From assembly GCF_005217455.1 (NCBI RefSeq), contig NZ_SZPQ01000015.1, positions 62,001-126,000 of the forward strand: DNA of 64,000 nt, given 5' to 3'. The stretch comes from Martelella alba (lineage in GTDB: Bacteria > Pseudomonadota > Gammaproteobacteria > Enterobacterales > Enterobacteriaceae). Below the pieces are notes generated by a model. It did not search any database. It had not been told where the DNA came from and was given only the letters and a program-made list of their open reading frames with translations. Shown here piece after piece: positions 1 to 9,382 of this stretch (its first letter is position 1; every line of letters starts with the position of its first letter). Position numbers and translations under genes: made by a program.

Positions 1-354
1 AATCTGGCTTACTGTTTTATCCGGCTGGCCGTCAAACCCGAGTTATCGCTCAAGGCGGATCTTCACGTAGCCAAACCTTTGCTGCTGGCCAATGCGCTGT
101 TTTCCATTATCGGCGGCGTGATGTGGTACCTGCAATTCTTCTTCTATGCCTGGGGGCAGGCCAATATCCCGACGCAATACCACTATGTCAGTTGGATGCT
201 GCATATGAGTTTCTACGTGCTGTGCGGCGGCATCGTCGGCCTGGTTCTCAAGGAATGGCGCGGCGTGGGCCGCAAACCCGTGCGGGTGCTTTGCATCGGC
301 GGGCTGGTAATCATCCTGGCCGCCAATATCGTCGGCCTTGGCATTGCCTCCTGA
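1..354 (+). CDS. rhaT: L-rhamnose/H+ symporter RhaT, C-terminal part
   Basis: The reading frame is open from base 1, so only the last 117 residues of an inner-membrane rhamnose-proton symporter are present. The segment contains [16 protein letters not shown] and [20 protein letters not shown], which match the end of E. coli RhaT as I remember it. Two to three hydrophobic segments remain. The stop lies 16 bp before the rhaB start, so rhaT, rhaB and rhaA probably form one transcription unit. In E. coli, rhaT is transcribed apart from rhaBAD, so this arrangement is different. The 5' end lies outside the window. Confidence 0.93.
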   Translation, partial: NLAYCFIRLAVKPELSLKADLHVAKPLLLANALFSIIGGVMWYLQFFFYAWGQANIPTQYHYVSWMLHMSFYVLCGGIVGLVLKEWRGVGRKPVRVLCIGGLVIILAANIVGLGIAS

Positions 355-370
355 ATCAAGGAACATACTA

Positions 371-1843
371 ATGACCATACGAAATCTTGCCGCAATCGAT
401 CTCGGCGCCTCAAGCGGGCGCGTGATGCAGGCGACATGGCGGTCCGATTCGCAGATGTTGGACATTCGGGAAATACACAGATTCACCAATGGCTTTACCC
501 TCCGGGGTGGTCATGATTGCTGGAACCTGGATGCGCTGGAAACGGAGATCCGCGCCGGCCTGGACATGCTTGATAAATCCGGCTGCGCCCTTGATGGCGT
601 CGGCATCGATACCTGGGGCGTGGATTATGTCCTGCTGGACGAACAGGGTGAACGGGTAGGCGGTGCGGTCAGTTACCGCGATCACCGTACCGACGGCGTT
701 ATGGCGGACGTGATCGCCGACCTGGGGCAAAAAAACCTCTATCGCGCGACCGGCATACAGTTCCTGCCTTTCAATACGCTTTATCAGCTCAAGGCGATGA
801 GCCTACAGCAACCGGAACTGATTGCGCGCGCGGCGCACTTTCTGATGATTCCCGATTACTTCGCCTATCGTCTGACCGGCAAGCTTAACCGGGAATACAC
901 CAATGCCAGCACCACCCAGATGCTGAACCTGCGGACCGGCGATTGGGATCAAACGCTATTGGATTACCTCGGCGTTCCGCGCAGTTGGTTCGGCACGCCG
1001 CGCCTGCCGGGCAACACCGTGGGCGAGTGGCAAGGGAGCGCCAAACGCGCGGTACCGGTTATCGCCGTCGCCAGCCACGATACCGCCAGCGCGGTGGTGG
1101 CGTCGCCGCTTAAAGACGCGCATAGCGCGTATTTGAGCTCCGGCACCTGGTCGCTGATGGGTTTCGAAAGCGATGTGCCTTATAACGACGATCGCGCCCT
1201 GGCCGCCAACATCACTAACGAGGGCGGCGTCAGCGGCACCTACCGGGTGTTGAAAAACATCATGGGTCTCTGGCTGCTGCAATCCGTTTGCCGGGAGAGA
1301 CAGATTGCCAATTTGCCTGCCCTGATTACCGCGGCGGCGGCGCAGCCGGCGTTCGTCAGCCTGATTAATCCCAATGACGAACGGTTCCTTAACCCGCCTT
1401 CCATGGTGGAGGCTATCCGCGAGGCCTGCCGGGAAAGTGGTCAGCCGGCGCCCCACAGCGATGCGGCGCTGGCGCGGACCATTCTCGACAGCCTGGCGTT
1501 GTGTTATCGCCAGGTTCTGCAAGAACTCGGCGCGTTGCGCGGCACGCCGCTTAATCAGTTGTATATCGTCGGCGGCGGTTGTCAGAACCAACTGCTTAAT
1601 CAGCTGTGCGCGGATATTTGCCAGGTCCCGGTAACCGCCGGTCCGGTGGAGGCGACCACCCTCGGCAATGTGGGCTGCCAATTGATGACCCTGGGCGAGG
1701 TGGACTGTCTCGCCGCCTGGCGTCGTATCGTCGAGCGCAGCTTTCCGCCGCGTCATTATCTTCCCCAGCGGGTTTCCGGAATTGCCGCAGTTTGGCGACG
1801 TTTTCAGGAAATCTGCCATTCTCAACAGGAAACAGCCAAATGA
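371..1843 (+). CDS. rhaB: Rhamnulokinase RhaB
   Basis: A 490-residue FGGY-family kinase that phosphorylates L-rhamnulose to L-rhamnulose 1-phosphate in the cytoplasm. The N-terminal phosphate-binding motif is [13 protein letters not shown] second nucleotide-binding stretch, [15 protein letters not shown], lies near residue 400. Length agrees with E. coli RhaB (about 489). I chose the ATG at 371 because AAGGA lies about 8 bases upstream and because the protein then starts [12 protein letters not shown]. An earlier in-frame ATG at 338 lies inside rhaT and is unlikely. The stop overlaps the rhaA start (ATGA), implying translational coupling. Confidence 0.96.
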   Translation: MTIRNLAAIDLGASSGRVMQATWRSDSQMLDIREIHRFTNGFTLRGGHDCWNLDALETEIRAGLDMLDKSGCALDGVGIDTWGVDYVLLDEQGERVGGAVSYRDHRTDGVMADVIADLGQKNLYRATGIQFLPFNTLYQLKAMSLQQPELIARAAHFLMIPDYFAYRLTGKLNREYTNASTTQMLNLRTGDWDQTLLDYLGVPRSWFGTPRLPGNTVGEWQGSAKRAVPVIAVASHDTASAVVASPLKDAHSAYLSSGTWSLMGFESDVPYNDDRALAANITNEGGVSGTYRVLKNIMGLWLLQSVCRERQIANLPALITAAAAQPAFVSLINPNDERFLNPPSMVEAIREACRESGQPAPHSDAALARTILDSLALCYRQVLQELGALRGTPLNQLYIVGGGCQNQLLNQLCADICQVPVTAGPVEATTLGNVGCQLMTLGEVDCLAAWRRIVERSFPPRHYLPQRVSGIAAVWRRFQEICHSQQETAK

Positions 1844-3102
1844 ACGATTCTTCCGAACAAGCCTGGCAACTGGCCAAACAGCGCTTTGCCGATGTGAATG
1901 TCGATGCCGACGCGGCATTGCAACGATTGGATACCTTACCCATTTCCATGCATTGCTGGCAGGGTGACGATGTCGCGGGCTTTGAAAATACGGGCGGCTC
2001 GCTGACCGGCGGCATCCAGGCCACTGGCAATTATCCGGGGAAGGCGCGTAACGCCGCCGAACTGCGGGCGGATTTGGAACAGGCTTTCAAACTGATCCCG
2101 GGGCCGAAACGGCTGAATCTGCACGCCATTTATCTGGAAGCCGACGGACCCGTGGAACGTAACGCTATCGAACCGAAGCATTTCAGCGGTTGGGTACAAT
2201 GGGCGCGCCAGCATCGTCTCGGGCTGGATTTTAACCCCACGTGCTTTTCACACCCCTTAAGCGCCGACGGCTTTACCTTGTCGCACGCCGATGAGGGCAT
2301 CCGTCGGTTCTGGATTGAGCATTGCCAGGCCAGCCGCCGGATTTCGGCTTATTTCGGCCGCGAGCTGGGCACGGCGTCGGTGATGAATATCTGGGTGCCG
2401 GACGGCATGAAGGATTTAACGGTGGACAGACTGGCGCCGCGCCGGCGTTTGATGGAGGCGCTGGATAGCGTCATCGCGGAAAAACTGGACAGCCAATATC
2501 ATATCGACGCGGTGGAAAGTAAATTGTTCGGCATCGGCGCCGAAAGCTATACCGTCGGCTCCAGCGAATTTTTCATGGGCTACGCCGCCAGCCGGCAGAC
2601 CGCGCTATGTCTGGATGCGGGTCACTTTCATCCCACCGAGGTCATTTCCGACAAGATTTCCAGCGTGATGCTCTATGTGCCCCGGCTTCTGCTGCATGTC
2701 AGCCGGCCGGTGCGCTGGGACAGCGATCATGTGGTCTTACTGGATGACGAAACCCAGGCCATCGCCAACGAAATCGTCCGTAATGATCTGTTCAGTCGGG
2801 TACACATCGGCCTGGATTTCTTCGACGCCTCAATCAACCGTATCGCCGCCTGGGTAATCGGCACCCGGAATATGAAGAAGGCGTTGCTGCGCGCTTTACT
2901 GGAACCCACCGACTATCTGCGCCGGTTGGAACAGCAGGGCAACTATACCGATCGCCTGGCGCTGCTGGAAGAGCAAAAATCGCTGCCTTGGCAAGCGGTT
3001 TGGGATCGTTATTGCCAATTGCACGACACCCCGCTGGGGGGCGACTGGCTGTCGTCGGTCCACGATTACGAGCATTCGGTATTGTCCCGGCGCGCGGGCT
3101 AA
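1840..3102 (+). CDS. rhaA: L-rhamnose isomerase RhaA
   Basis: A 420-residue metal-dependent isomerase converting L-rhamnose to L-rhamnulose, the step before RhaB. The length matches the family (about 419). Recognisable family stretches include [43 protein letters not shown] and [19 protein letters not shown], which supply metal and substrate ligands. The start overlaps the rhaB stop by four bases, with AGGA about 9 bases upstream. A strong inverted-repeat terminator follows. No rhaD aldolase gene follows, so the rhamnulose-1-phosphate aldolase must be encoded elsewhere or be missing. Confidence 0.97.
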   Translation: MNDSSEQAWQLAKQRFADVNVDADAALQRLDTLPISMHCWQGDDVAGFENTGGSLTGGIQATGNYPGKARNAAELRADLEQAFKLIPGPKRLNLHAIYLEADGPVERNAIEPKHFSGWVQWARQHRLGLDFNPTCFSHPLSADGFTLSHADEGIRRFWIEHCQASRRISAYFGRELGTASVMNIWVPDGMKDLTVDRLAPRRRLMEALDSVIAEKLDSQYHIDAVESKLFGIGAESYTVGSSEFFMGYAASRQTALCLDAGHFHPTEVISDKISSVMLYVPRLLLHVSRPVRWDSDHVVLLDDETQAIANEIVRNDLFSRVHIGLDFFDASINRIAAWVIGTRNMKKALLRALLEPTDYLRRLEQQGNYTDRLALLEEQKSLPWQAVWDRYCQLHDTPLGGDWLSSVHDYEHSVLSRRAG

Positions 3103-3110
3103 AGCGCGCG

Positions 3111-3146
3111 CCGAAACCGGCCGCCTGGCGGCCGGTTTCGGTTTCG
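3111..3146 (+). terminator. Terminator between convergent rhaA and xylE
   Basis: An almost perfect 15-bp inverted repeat: CCGAAACCGGCCGCC at 3111-3125 pairs with its complement at 3127-3141, and a short T-containing tract follows. It starts 8 bases after the rhaA stop. The tract is weak (TTTCG), so termination strength is uncertain. It lies between converging genes and could serve both. Confidence 0.7.
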
Positions 3147-3219
3147 TCCTGCCCCGCGTCCCGACAAATCGGCGCCGATTCCCCGGCGCCGTCGGTGATA
3201 TCGGCGGGTCGGGCAGGGG

Positions 3220-4710
3220 TTATGGCTGGGTTTCCTCATTCAACTGGCCATTAACCGGTTTATGCCATAACGATTCAAGCTCTTCCAATGACTTCCCTTT
3301 GGTTTCCGGTACGTATTTCCACATGAACAACGCCGCCAGCACGCCCATTATACCGTACAGCCAATAGGCGAAACCGTTGTTGAAATGGGCCGACAGATAA
3401 CTGCTTTTCTGCATCATGGGGAACGTCCAGGAGACCAGATAGTTGGCCAGCCACTGCGCGGCGACCGCGATGGCCATGGCTTTGCTGCGAACGGCGTTAG
3501 GGAAGATTTCCGCTAATAAGACCCAGCATACCGGCCCCCATGACACGGCGAACGAAGCGACATAAAACAGCATCGCGCCCAGGGCGACGGGCCCCGACAG
3601 TTTTGCATAAAAAGCCGTGCCCAGGGTAAACATCCCGATAGCCATGCCCAGCGCGCCGATAATTTGCAGCGGTTTGCGCCCGAAATTGTCGACGGTCATA
3701 ATGGCGATGGTGGTGAACAATAAATTGATCGCGCCGACAATGATGGTTTGCAACAAGGCGACATCGGTGCTCGAACCAATCGAACGGAAAACTTCCGGCG
3801 CGTAGTAGAGCACGACATTGATCCCCACGAATTGCTGGAAGACCGACAATAGGATACCGATCACCACGACCCCCGCGCCGAAGGCGAACAACGGTGTATT
3901 TTTTGCCTTGTTAGCGTTGAAAGAAACGAGAATATTGTTGAGTTCCGTTTTTGCCTGGCGCTGACCGAAAAGCCTTTCGAGAATCCGTGCCGCTTGCTGC
4001 GATAGCCCCCGACTGGCCAGCCAGCGCGGGCTTTCCGGTACGGTAAACAGCAGGACAAAAAACAACAGCGAAGGAATCGCGCCGGATAAAAACATAAAAC
4101 GCCAACCCATGATATTCAGCCAGTCGGCGCTGCCGGATGTTGCAATGGCATAGTTGACGCAATAGACCAACAGTTGCCCAAAAATGATGGCGAACTGATT
4201 AAAAGCCACCAGCCGCCCGCGAATATGCGCCGGCGTGATTTCCGCTATGTACATGGGCGATACCATTGAGGCGATGCCGACGCCAATACCGCCGATAATT
4301 CGGTATAGGACAAATTCCGGTATATAACCGGTCAGGTAATAAGGAATGCCCTTGGTGGAACTGATGACATGATGGCCTATTTCCGGGAACGCGGATCCTA
4401 TGGCCGATAGAAAAAAGAGCACGGCGGCAACCATTAATGTTTTTTTGCGACCCAGACGGTTACTCAGTAAGCCGCCCAATGCCCCGCCAATGATGCAACC
4501 TATCAACGCGCTGGCGACGCAAAAGCCCAGCAACGAATTCGCGGCGGCCTCATCTAGCCCCCTGGGGGCGATAAACACGGTATTAAGTGAAGCAACAGTA
4601 CCTGAAATTACTGCGGTATCATAACCAAATAATAACCCTCCTAGCGTCGCTACCAACGTAATAGAGACTATATAGGCGTTATTGTTTTTATCCAACCCTG
4701 AAACTGTCAT
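3220..4710 (-). CDS. xylE: D-xylose/H+ symporter XylE
   Basis: A 496-residue MFS sugar porter with twelve predicted membrane segments. Family signatures include LLFGYDTAVISGT in helix 1, NRLGRKKTL in the 2-3 loop, PESPRWL after helix 6, FQQFVGINVVLYYAPEVF in helix 7 and PETKGKSLEELE near the C terminus. Identity with E. coli XylE over long stretches supports xylose rather than arabinose (AraE) or galactose (GalP) as substrate. It is transcribed away from xylA, with a shared CRP-rich intergenic region. It imports the xylose that XylA and XylB process. Confidence 0.93.
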   Translation of the reverse strand: MTVSGLDKNNNAYIVSITLVATLGGLLFGYDTAVISGTVASLNTVFIAPRGLDEAAANSLLGFCVASALIGCIIGGALGGLLSNRLGRKKTLMVAAVLFFLSAIGSAFPEIGHHVISSTKGIPYYLTGYIPEFVLYRIIGGIGVGIASMVSPMYIAEITPAHIRGRLVAFNQFAIIFGQLLVYCVNYAIATSGSADWLNIMGWRFMFLSGAIPSLLFFVLLFTVPESPRWLASRGLSQQAARILERLFGQRQAKTELNNILVSFNANKAKNTPLFAFGAGVVVIGILLSVFQQFVGINVVLYYAPEVFRSIGSSTDVALLQTIIVGAINLLFTTIAIMTVDNFGRKPLQIIGALGMAIGMFTLGTAFYAKLSGPVALGAMLFYVASFAVSWGPVCWVLLAEIFPNAVRSKAMAIAVAAQWLANYLVSWTFPMMQKSSYLSAHFNNGFAYWLYGIMGVLAALFMWKYVPETKGKSLEELESLWHKPVNGQLNEETQP

Positions 4711-4898
4711 CTCGAATTTACCTCTTTTATAGAGCCTATCCCACTTGAATCATCCACGTTTCAATGTGGTGTCACTCAAAAGTGAGTATTCTCGACTGAT
4801 ATGTTTATCTCTGGTTTTATTCCAATGTATCAACAATATTCCTTATGAAAAAATTGGGAATTGCAATATCTTACTTCGCGGTTATATAATTTGTTTTT

Positions 4899-4914
4899 CT
4901 TGATACCGATCACA
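4899..4914 (-). promoter_or_regulatory. Possible second CRP site, xylE side
   Basis: CTTGA-N6-TCACA at 4899-4914. The right half is perfect and the left half has three of five consensus bases. It lies about 190 bp upstream of xylE, so it could serve xylE or cooperate with the xylA site. It is weaker than the 4992-5013 site. Confidence 0.35.
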
Positions 4915-4991
4915 ATTTTCTTTCAGTCAAAAAATAAAATTTATACAATTCATGTAGTTAATTATCAGGCATTATTATGTCCCTGTTGAGA

Positions 4992-5013
4992 TTTTGTGAT
5001 CTGGATCGCAATT
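4992..5013 (+). promoter_or_regulatory. CRP-binding site upstream of xylA
   Basis: TGTGA (4995-4999) and TCGCA (5006-5010) are separated by six bases, a near-consensus CRP site (TGTGA-N6-TCACA). It lies about 55 bp upstream of the start point implied by the TATAAT at 5044-5049. This fits activation of xylAB by CRP with XylR, as known in E. coli. Confidence 0.75.
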
Positions 5014-5134
5014 AATATATTCTTTGGCGGGGTTGTGAAAATTTATAATAGATAATTTCTCTAAATTATTCGCATAGTGATTGTGTGATTTTCCCAACGT
5101 TCGGGAAAGAATTTATCTATTTGAGGGAAACATT

Positions 5135-6454
5135 ATGTCACCTTATTTTACAAAAATTGAAGAGATTCGTTACGAAGGGTCTGAAAGTAATAATGACTTC
5201 GCTTTCCACTATTATAATCCGGATGAGATTATCTTGGGTAAACGAATGGCGGATCATCTTCGTTTTGCCGCCTGTTATTGGCATACCTTTTGTTGGGCGG
5301 GGGTTGATATGTTTGGCGTCGGCGCTTTCGACAGGCCCTGGCAGAAAAATGCCGACGACATGGAGCAGGCGAAAGCCAAGGCCGATGTGGCGTTTGAATT
5401 TTTCAAAAAACTGAACGTCCCTTATTATTGTTTCCACGATGCGGATGTGGCTCCCCAAGGACATTCCGTTAAGGATTATCTGCATAACTTCGCGGTTATC
5501 ACCGATATCCTGGCGGAAAAACAGCAGCAGACGGGCGTCAAATTGCTTTGGGGTACCGCGAATTGTTTTTCCCATCCCCGCTATGGCGCCGGCGCCGCGA
5601 CCAACCCGGACCCGGAAATCTTTGCCTGGGCGGCTACCCAGGTCAATGCCGCCATGGCCGCCACGCAAAAGCTGGGGGGAGAAAACTACGTGCTATGGGG
5701 CGGACGGGAAGGATATGAAACCCTGCTCAATACCGATCTACGCCGGGAAAGAGAGCAAATCGGCCGTTTCATGCAATTGGTCGTTGAAAACAAACACCGC
5801 ATCGGCTTTAAAGGCACGTTGCTTATAGAACCGAAACCCCAGGAGCCCACGAAACACCAATACGACTATGATGTGGCGACGGTATACGGTTTTCTGAAGC
5901 AATTCGGTCTGGAAAAGGACATTAAGGTCAATATTGAGGCCAACCACGCCACACTGGCCGGGCATTCGTTCCACCACGAAATCGCCACCGCCATCGCGCT
6001 GGGAATTTTCGGCTCCGTCGATGCCAATCGCGGTGATTTACAACTGGGCTGGGACACTGATCAATTCCCCAATAGCGTGGAAGAGAACGCCCTGGTCATG
6101 TACGAAATTCTCAACGCGGGCGGCTTCACGACCGGAGGGTTGAATTTCGATGCCAAAGTCCGCCGGCAGAGTACCGATCGCTATGATCTCTTCCATGGGC
6201 ATATCGGCGGCATGGATGTGATGGCCCAGGCTCTGAGGGTCGCCGCCAGAATGATTGAAGACGGTCGTCTGGCGCAGGCCGTGGAAGCGCGTTACGCCGG
6301 CTGGAACCAGTCATTGGGCCGGGACATCCTGACGGGTAAAATGACCCTGGATGATGTGGCCCGGTATGCCGCGGATCATGGGCTGTCGCCGGTACACCAA
6401 AGCGGCCACCAGGAACGTCTGGAAAACATCGTTAATCACTATCTGTACCGTTGA
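5135..6454 (+). CDS. xylA: Xylose isomerase XylA
   Basis: A 439-residue divalent-metal-dependent isomerase converting D-xylose to D-xylulose. Family motifs are visible: FHDADVAP with the catalytic His near residue 100, [28 protein letters not shown], and the metal-binding stretch [15 protein letters not shown]. coli XylA has 440 residues. The ATG at 5135 is preceded by GAGGGAAA. An upstream in-frame ATG at 5081 would add 18 residues with no family counterpart. It is followed 13 bp later by xylB. Confidence 0.97.
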   Translation: MSPYFTKIEEIRYEGSESNNDFAFHYYNPDEIILGKRMADHLRFAACYWHTFCWAGVDMFGVGAFDRPWQKNADDMEQAKAKADVAFEFFKKLNVPYYCFHDADVAPQGHSVKDYLHNFAVITDILAEKQQQTGVKLLWGTANCFSHPRYGAGAATNPDPEIFAWAATQVNAAMAATQKLGGENYVLWGGREGYETLLNTDLRREREQIGRFMQLVVENKHRIGFKGTLLIEPKPQEPTKHQYDYDVATVYGFLKQFGLEKDIKVNIEANHATLAGHSFHHEIATAIALGIFGSVDANRGDLQLGWDTDQFPNSVEENALVMYEILNAGGFTTGGLNFDAKVRRQSTDRYDLFHGHIGGMDVMAQALRVAARMIEDGRLAQAVEARYAGWNQSLGRDILTGKMTLDDVARYAADHGLSPVHQSGHQERLENIVNHYLYR

Positions 6455-6467
6455 GGCGCCTGAACTT

Positions 6468-7922
6468 ATGTATATCGGTATCGACCTCGGTACGTCGGGC
6501 GTGAAAGCCCTGCTGTTGGGCGAGGATAATGTGTTGCTCGCCAGCCATACGGAAAAATTGTCTGTTTCGCGGCCCCATCCGTTGTGGTCGGAACAGGATC
6601 CGCAAGACTGGTGGCAAGCGACAGACCGGGCGATGCAATCATTGTCCGGGCAACACGACCTGCGCGGGGTAAAAGCGCTGGGCCTGACCGGACAGATGCA
6701 CGGCGCCGTGCTTCTTGACCGGCGACAGAACGTGCTTCGTCCGGCAATCCTCTGGAATGACGGCCGCAGCTACAGGCAATGCCGGCAACTTGAACAACAG
6801 GTCGGGGACTCTCGCCGGATCACGGGCAATCTGATCATGCCGGGTTTTACCGCGCCAAAGCTTCTTTGGGTGCGGGATAACGAGCCGGATATCTTTCGGC
6901 GGACAGCCAAGATAGTCTTGCCGAAGGATTATCTCCGCTGGCGGATGACGGGGGATTTCGCCAGCGATATGTCCGACGCCGCCGGCACCATGTGGCTGGA
7001 TGTCGGCGGCCGGCATTGGAGCGACGCGATGCTGGCCGCATGCGATTTAACCCCGGATCATATGCCGGCGCTGTTTGAAGGCAACCAGACGACGGGCGAA
7101 CTGTCCGCCGGCCTGGCGTCGCGCTGGGGGCTGCCGGCCGGGGTGCCCGTGGTGGCCGGCGGCGGCGACAACGCCGCCGGAGCGATTGGCGTGGGTATCT
7201 GGCGCCAGGGGCAGGCCATGTTATCATTAGGCACGTCTGGGGTTTATTTCGCGGTGAGCGACGGGTTTCTCAGCAATCCGGAGAAAGCCGTGCACAGTTT
7301 TTGCCATGCATTGCCGGGCAAATGGCATCTGATGTCGGTTATGCTCAGTGCGGCATCCTGCCTGGATTGGGCCGCGCGCCTCACTGGCCAGCCTTCGGTG
7401 CCCGCTTTGCTGGCGTTGGCGGAACATAGCCGTTCTGATGTCGACGCCCCGCTGTTTTTGCCCTATCTTTCGGGCGAACGCACTCCGCATAATAATCCCA
7501 AGGCGACGGGGGCGTTCTGGGGGCTGACGCACCAGCACGGCCCGGCGGAATTGGCGCAGGCGGTCCTGGAAGGGGTCAGTTTCGGCCTAGCCGACGGTAT
7601 GGATGTCGTGCATGCGTCAGGGGTGAAACCCGAGAGCATCGCCTTGATCGGCGGCGGCGCGCGCAGTCACTACTGGCGGCAACTTTTGGCCGACGTCAGC
7701 GGCGAAACCCTTGATTATCGTCGCGGCGGGGATGTCGGACCGGCGCTTGGCGCCGCCCGGCTTGCCCAATTGAGCTGTTTCCCCGGCGTATCGCCGGGCG
7801 AGCTGCTGCCCGAGCTGCCTGTCGAGTCCCGCTATTGTCCGGATAATGCCCGGCACCAGGGGTTCAGCGAAAAACGGGAATTATTCCATCGGCTCTATCA
7901 GCAAGTGGCGCCATTGGCTTGA
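6468..7922 (+). CDS. xylB: Xylulokinase XylB
   Basis: A 484-residue FGGY kinase that phosphorylates D-xylulose at O5, feeding the pentose phosphate pathway. It starts with MYIGIDLGTSGVKALLL and contains LTGQMHGAVLLD, GGGDNAAGAIGVG and FLPYLSGERTPHNNP, all typical of XylB. Length equals E. coli XylB. I placed the start at 6468. The first in-frame ATG lies inside xylA and would add an unrelated 39-residue leader. A second xylulokinase lies at 54571-56040 in the D-arabinitol locus. Confidence 0.97.
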   Translation: MYIGIDLGTSGVKALLLGEDNVLLASHTEKLSVSRPHPLWSEQDPQDWWQATDRAMQSLSGQHDLRGVKALGLTGQMHGAVLLDRRQNVLRPAILWNDGRSYRQCRQLEQQVGDSRRITGNLIMPGFTAPKLLWVRDNEPDIFRRTAKIVLPKDYLRWRMTGDFASDMSDAAGTMWLDVGGRHWSDAMLAACDLTPDHMPALFEGNQTTGELSAGLASRWGLPAGVPVVAGGGDNAAGAIGVGIWRQGQAMLSLGTSGVYFAVSDGFLSNPEKAVHSFCHALPGKWHLMSVMLSAASCLDWAARLTGQPSVPALLALAEHSRSDVDAPLFLPYLSGERTPHNNPKATGAFWGLTHQHGPAELAQAVLEGVSFGLADGMDVVHASGVKPESIALIGGGARSHYWRQLLADVSGETLDYRRGGDVGPALGAARLAQLSCFPGVSPGELLPELPVESRYCPDNARHQGFSEKRELFHRLYQQVAPLA

Positions 7923-7945
7923 TGACCTTATCGCATTAATGTGTC

Positions 7946-7971
7946 GGGTTGCCCGTCAGGGCAACCCTTTT
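7946..7971 (+). terminator. Intrinsic terminator after xylAB
   Basis: A 9-bp perfect stem, GGGTTGCCC / GGGCAACCC, with loop GTCA is followed by TTTT. It begins 24 bases after the xylB stop and ends 74 bases before the xylR start, so xylAB and xylR can be regulated separately. Confidence 0.85.
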
Positions 7972-8044
7972 GAGTCGGACGGGGCCGCGAAAGCGGGTTA
8001 TTCAGTATGAGATCGGGGGGAAGGGACGTGCGAGGACATTGACC

Positions 8045-9250
8045 ATGCCTTTTCAACATACCATTCAGGAAAATCGCGTCCGCATCTCGCTGCTGTTCAA
8101 CGCCAACAAAACCTATGACCGGCAGGTCATAGAAGGCATAGGGGAGTACTTCCAGGTATCGCAATGTAACTGGGATATCTATATCGAGGAGGATTTCAGC
8201 GTTCATGCATTCGATCAGGATATGCTTTCCAGCCGGGGTATCATTGCCGATTTCGACGATGGCGAACTGGCGCGGCATTTAAGCCGGCTGCCCATTCCCG
8301 TGGTGGGCGTGGGGGGCTCTTATCACAATCCCGCGGATTACCCCTCGGTACATTATGTGGCCACCGACAACGAGGCGTTGGTATCAAGCGCGCTGGATCA
8401 TCTGGTCGGCAAGGGATTAAGCCGATTTGCGTTTTACGGTTTGCCGGATACCGCGGGAAAAAACTGGGCGAGGGAACGCTTGTCCGCCTTCCGCCGACTG
8501 ACCGATGGCCGGGGTTATACCGCGTTCACCTACGAAGGATTGGTGACGCAATCGGGCGTATGGGATACCGCGCAGCGTAACCTGGCCGAATGGTTGATGT
8601 CGCTACCCGTCAACACCGGTATTATCGCGGTAACCGATGCCCGCGCCCGGCATATCTTGCAGGTTTGCGAGCAAATCAATATCGCCGTGCCGGAGAACCT
8701 TTGTGTTGTCGGTATTGATGATGAGGTATTGACTCGTTGCCTGTCGCGCATTTCGTTATCCTCTGTGGTACAGGGCGCGAGAAAAATGGGCTATGAAGCG
8801 GCAAGATTGCTTGATCGGTTATTGTGGCGCCAGGATGTGCCCGCTTCGCCCATCATTATCCCCCCCGAGGGAGTGATCGGCCGGCGTTCCACGGATTATC
8901 GTTCCCTGATCGATCCCATGGTCATCCGCGCGATGCATTTTATCCGCGGCAATGCCTGTAAAGGGATTAAGGTGGAACATGTGCTGGGCGTACTGGGGGT
9001 ATCCCGTTCCAATATTGAGCAAAAGTTCATCGCGGAAACCGGCATGACGCTCCATAAGGCCATCCAGGAGGAACGGCTGGGTAAAGCGATGGATTTGCTG
9101 GCGACCACATCCATACCCATAACGGAGATCAGCCGACTGTGCAGCTATAACACGCCACAGTATTTTTATGCTATTTTTCGCCGTAAAACCGGGGTAACGC
9201 CGTTAAAGTACCGTATCGACAGACTTTATGGCAATCACGGTATGCAATGA
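8045..9250 (+). CDS. xylR: Xylose operon activator XylR
   Basis: A 401-residue regulator with an N-terminal periplasmic-binding-protein-like xylose-sensing domain (about residues 12-285) and a C-terminal AraC-type double helix-turn-helix (about 295-395). It shares ISLLFNANKTYDRQV, GIIAVTDARARHILQVCE and SSVVQGARKMGYEAA with E. coli XylR. I chose MPFQHTIQENRVRIS at 8045. The reading frame extends upstream to 7949, but that extension crosses the terminator hairpin. It should activate xylAB and possibly xylE together with CRP. An ERIC-like fragment follows the gene. Confidence 0.94.
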   Translation: MPFQHTIQENRVRISLLFNANKTYDRQVIEGIGEYFQVSQCNWDIYIEEDFSVHAFDQDMLSSRGIIADFDDGELARHLSRLPIPVVGVGGSYHNPADYPSVHYVATDNEALVSSALDHLVGKGLSRFAFYGLPDTAGKNWARERLSAFRRLTDGRGYTAFTYEGLVTQSGVWDTAQRNLAEWLMSLPVNTGIIAVTDARARHILQVCEQINIAVPENLCVVGIDDEVLTRCLSRISLSSVVQGARKMGYEAARLLDRLLWRQDVPASPIIIPPEGVIGRRSTDYRSLIDPMVIRAMHFIRGNACKGIKVEHVLGVLGVSRSNIEQKFIAETGMTLHKAIQEERLGKAMDLLATTSIPITEISRLCSYNTPQYFYAIFRRKTGVTPLKYRIDRLYGNHGMQ

Positions 9251-9295
9251 GACGCGGGAAAGGGATTCGCCTTTCTTTGCGTTGTCGTGTGTTGT

Positions 9296-9325
9296 CTTAC
9301 CGCCGCGATGTCGCTTGAATCATTA
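9296..9325 (+). repeat. ERIC-like half element
   Basis: Resembles the right-hand end (GCCGCGATGCGACTTGAATTATT form) of the complete ERIC-like repeats at 48811-48935 and 48142-48338. No left half is present, so this is a remnant in the 132-bp gap between xylR and the sensor kinase gene. Confidence 0.4.
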
Positions 9326-9382
9326 ACCCATCGACGTTAAATGCCATGCCGCCGCGTTACCCGGTTAACCGGGAGCGGGCGC

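Larger units (their letters stand above)
4711..5134. promoter_or_regulatory. Divergent xylE / xylAB control region
   Basis: A 424-bp AT-rich gap between the xylE and xylA start codons, unlike the GC-rich coding DNA on both sides. It contains a strong CRP-like site facing xylA, a weaker one nearer xylE, and a TATAAT hexamer at 5044-5049 that is a good -10 for xylA. XylR presumably binds here too, but I could not place its boxes with confidence. TAGAGCCTATCCCA at 4730-4743 recurs at 31298-31311. Confidence 0.7.

Noticed and set aside
956-1918. 320-codon antisense frame in rhaB
   Set aside because: Shadow of a confidently identified kinase gene.
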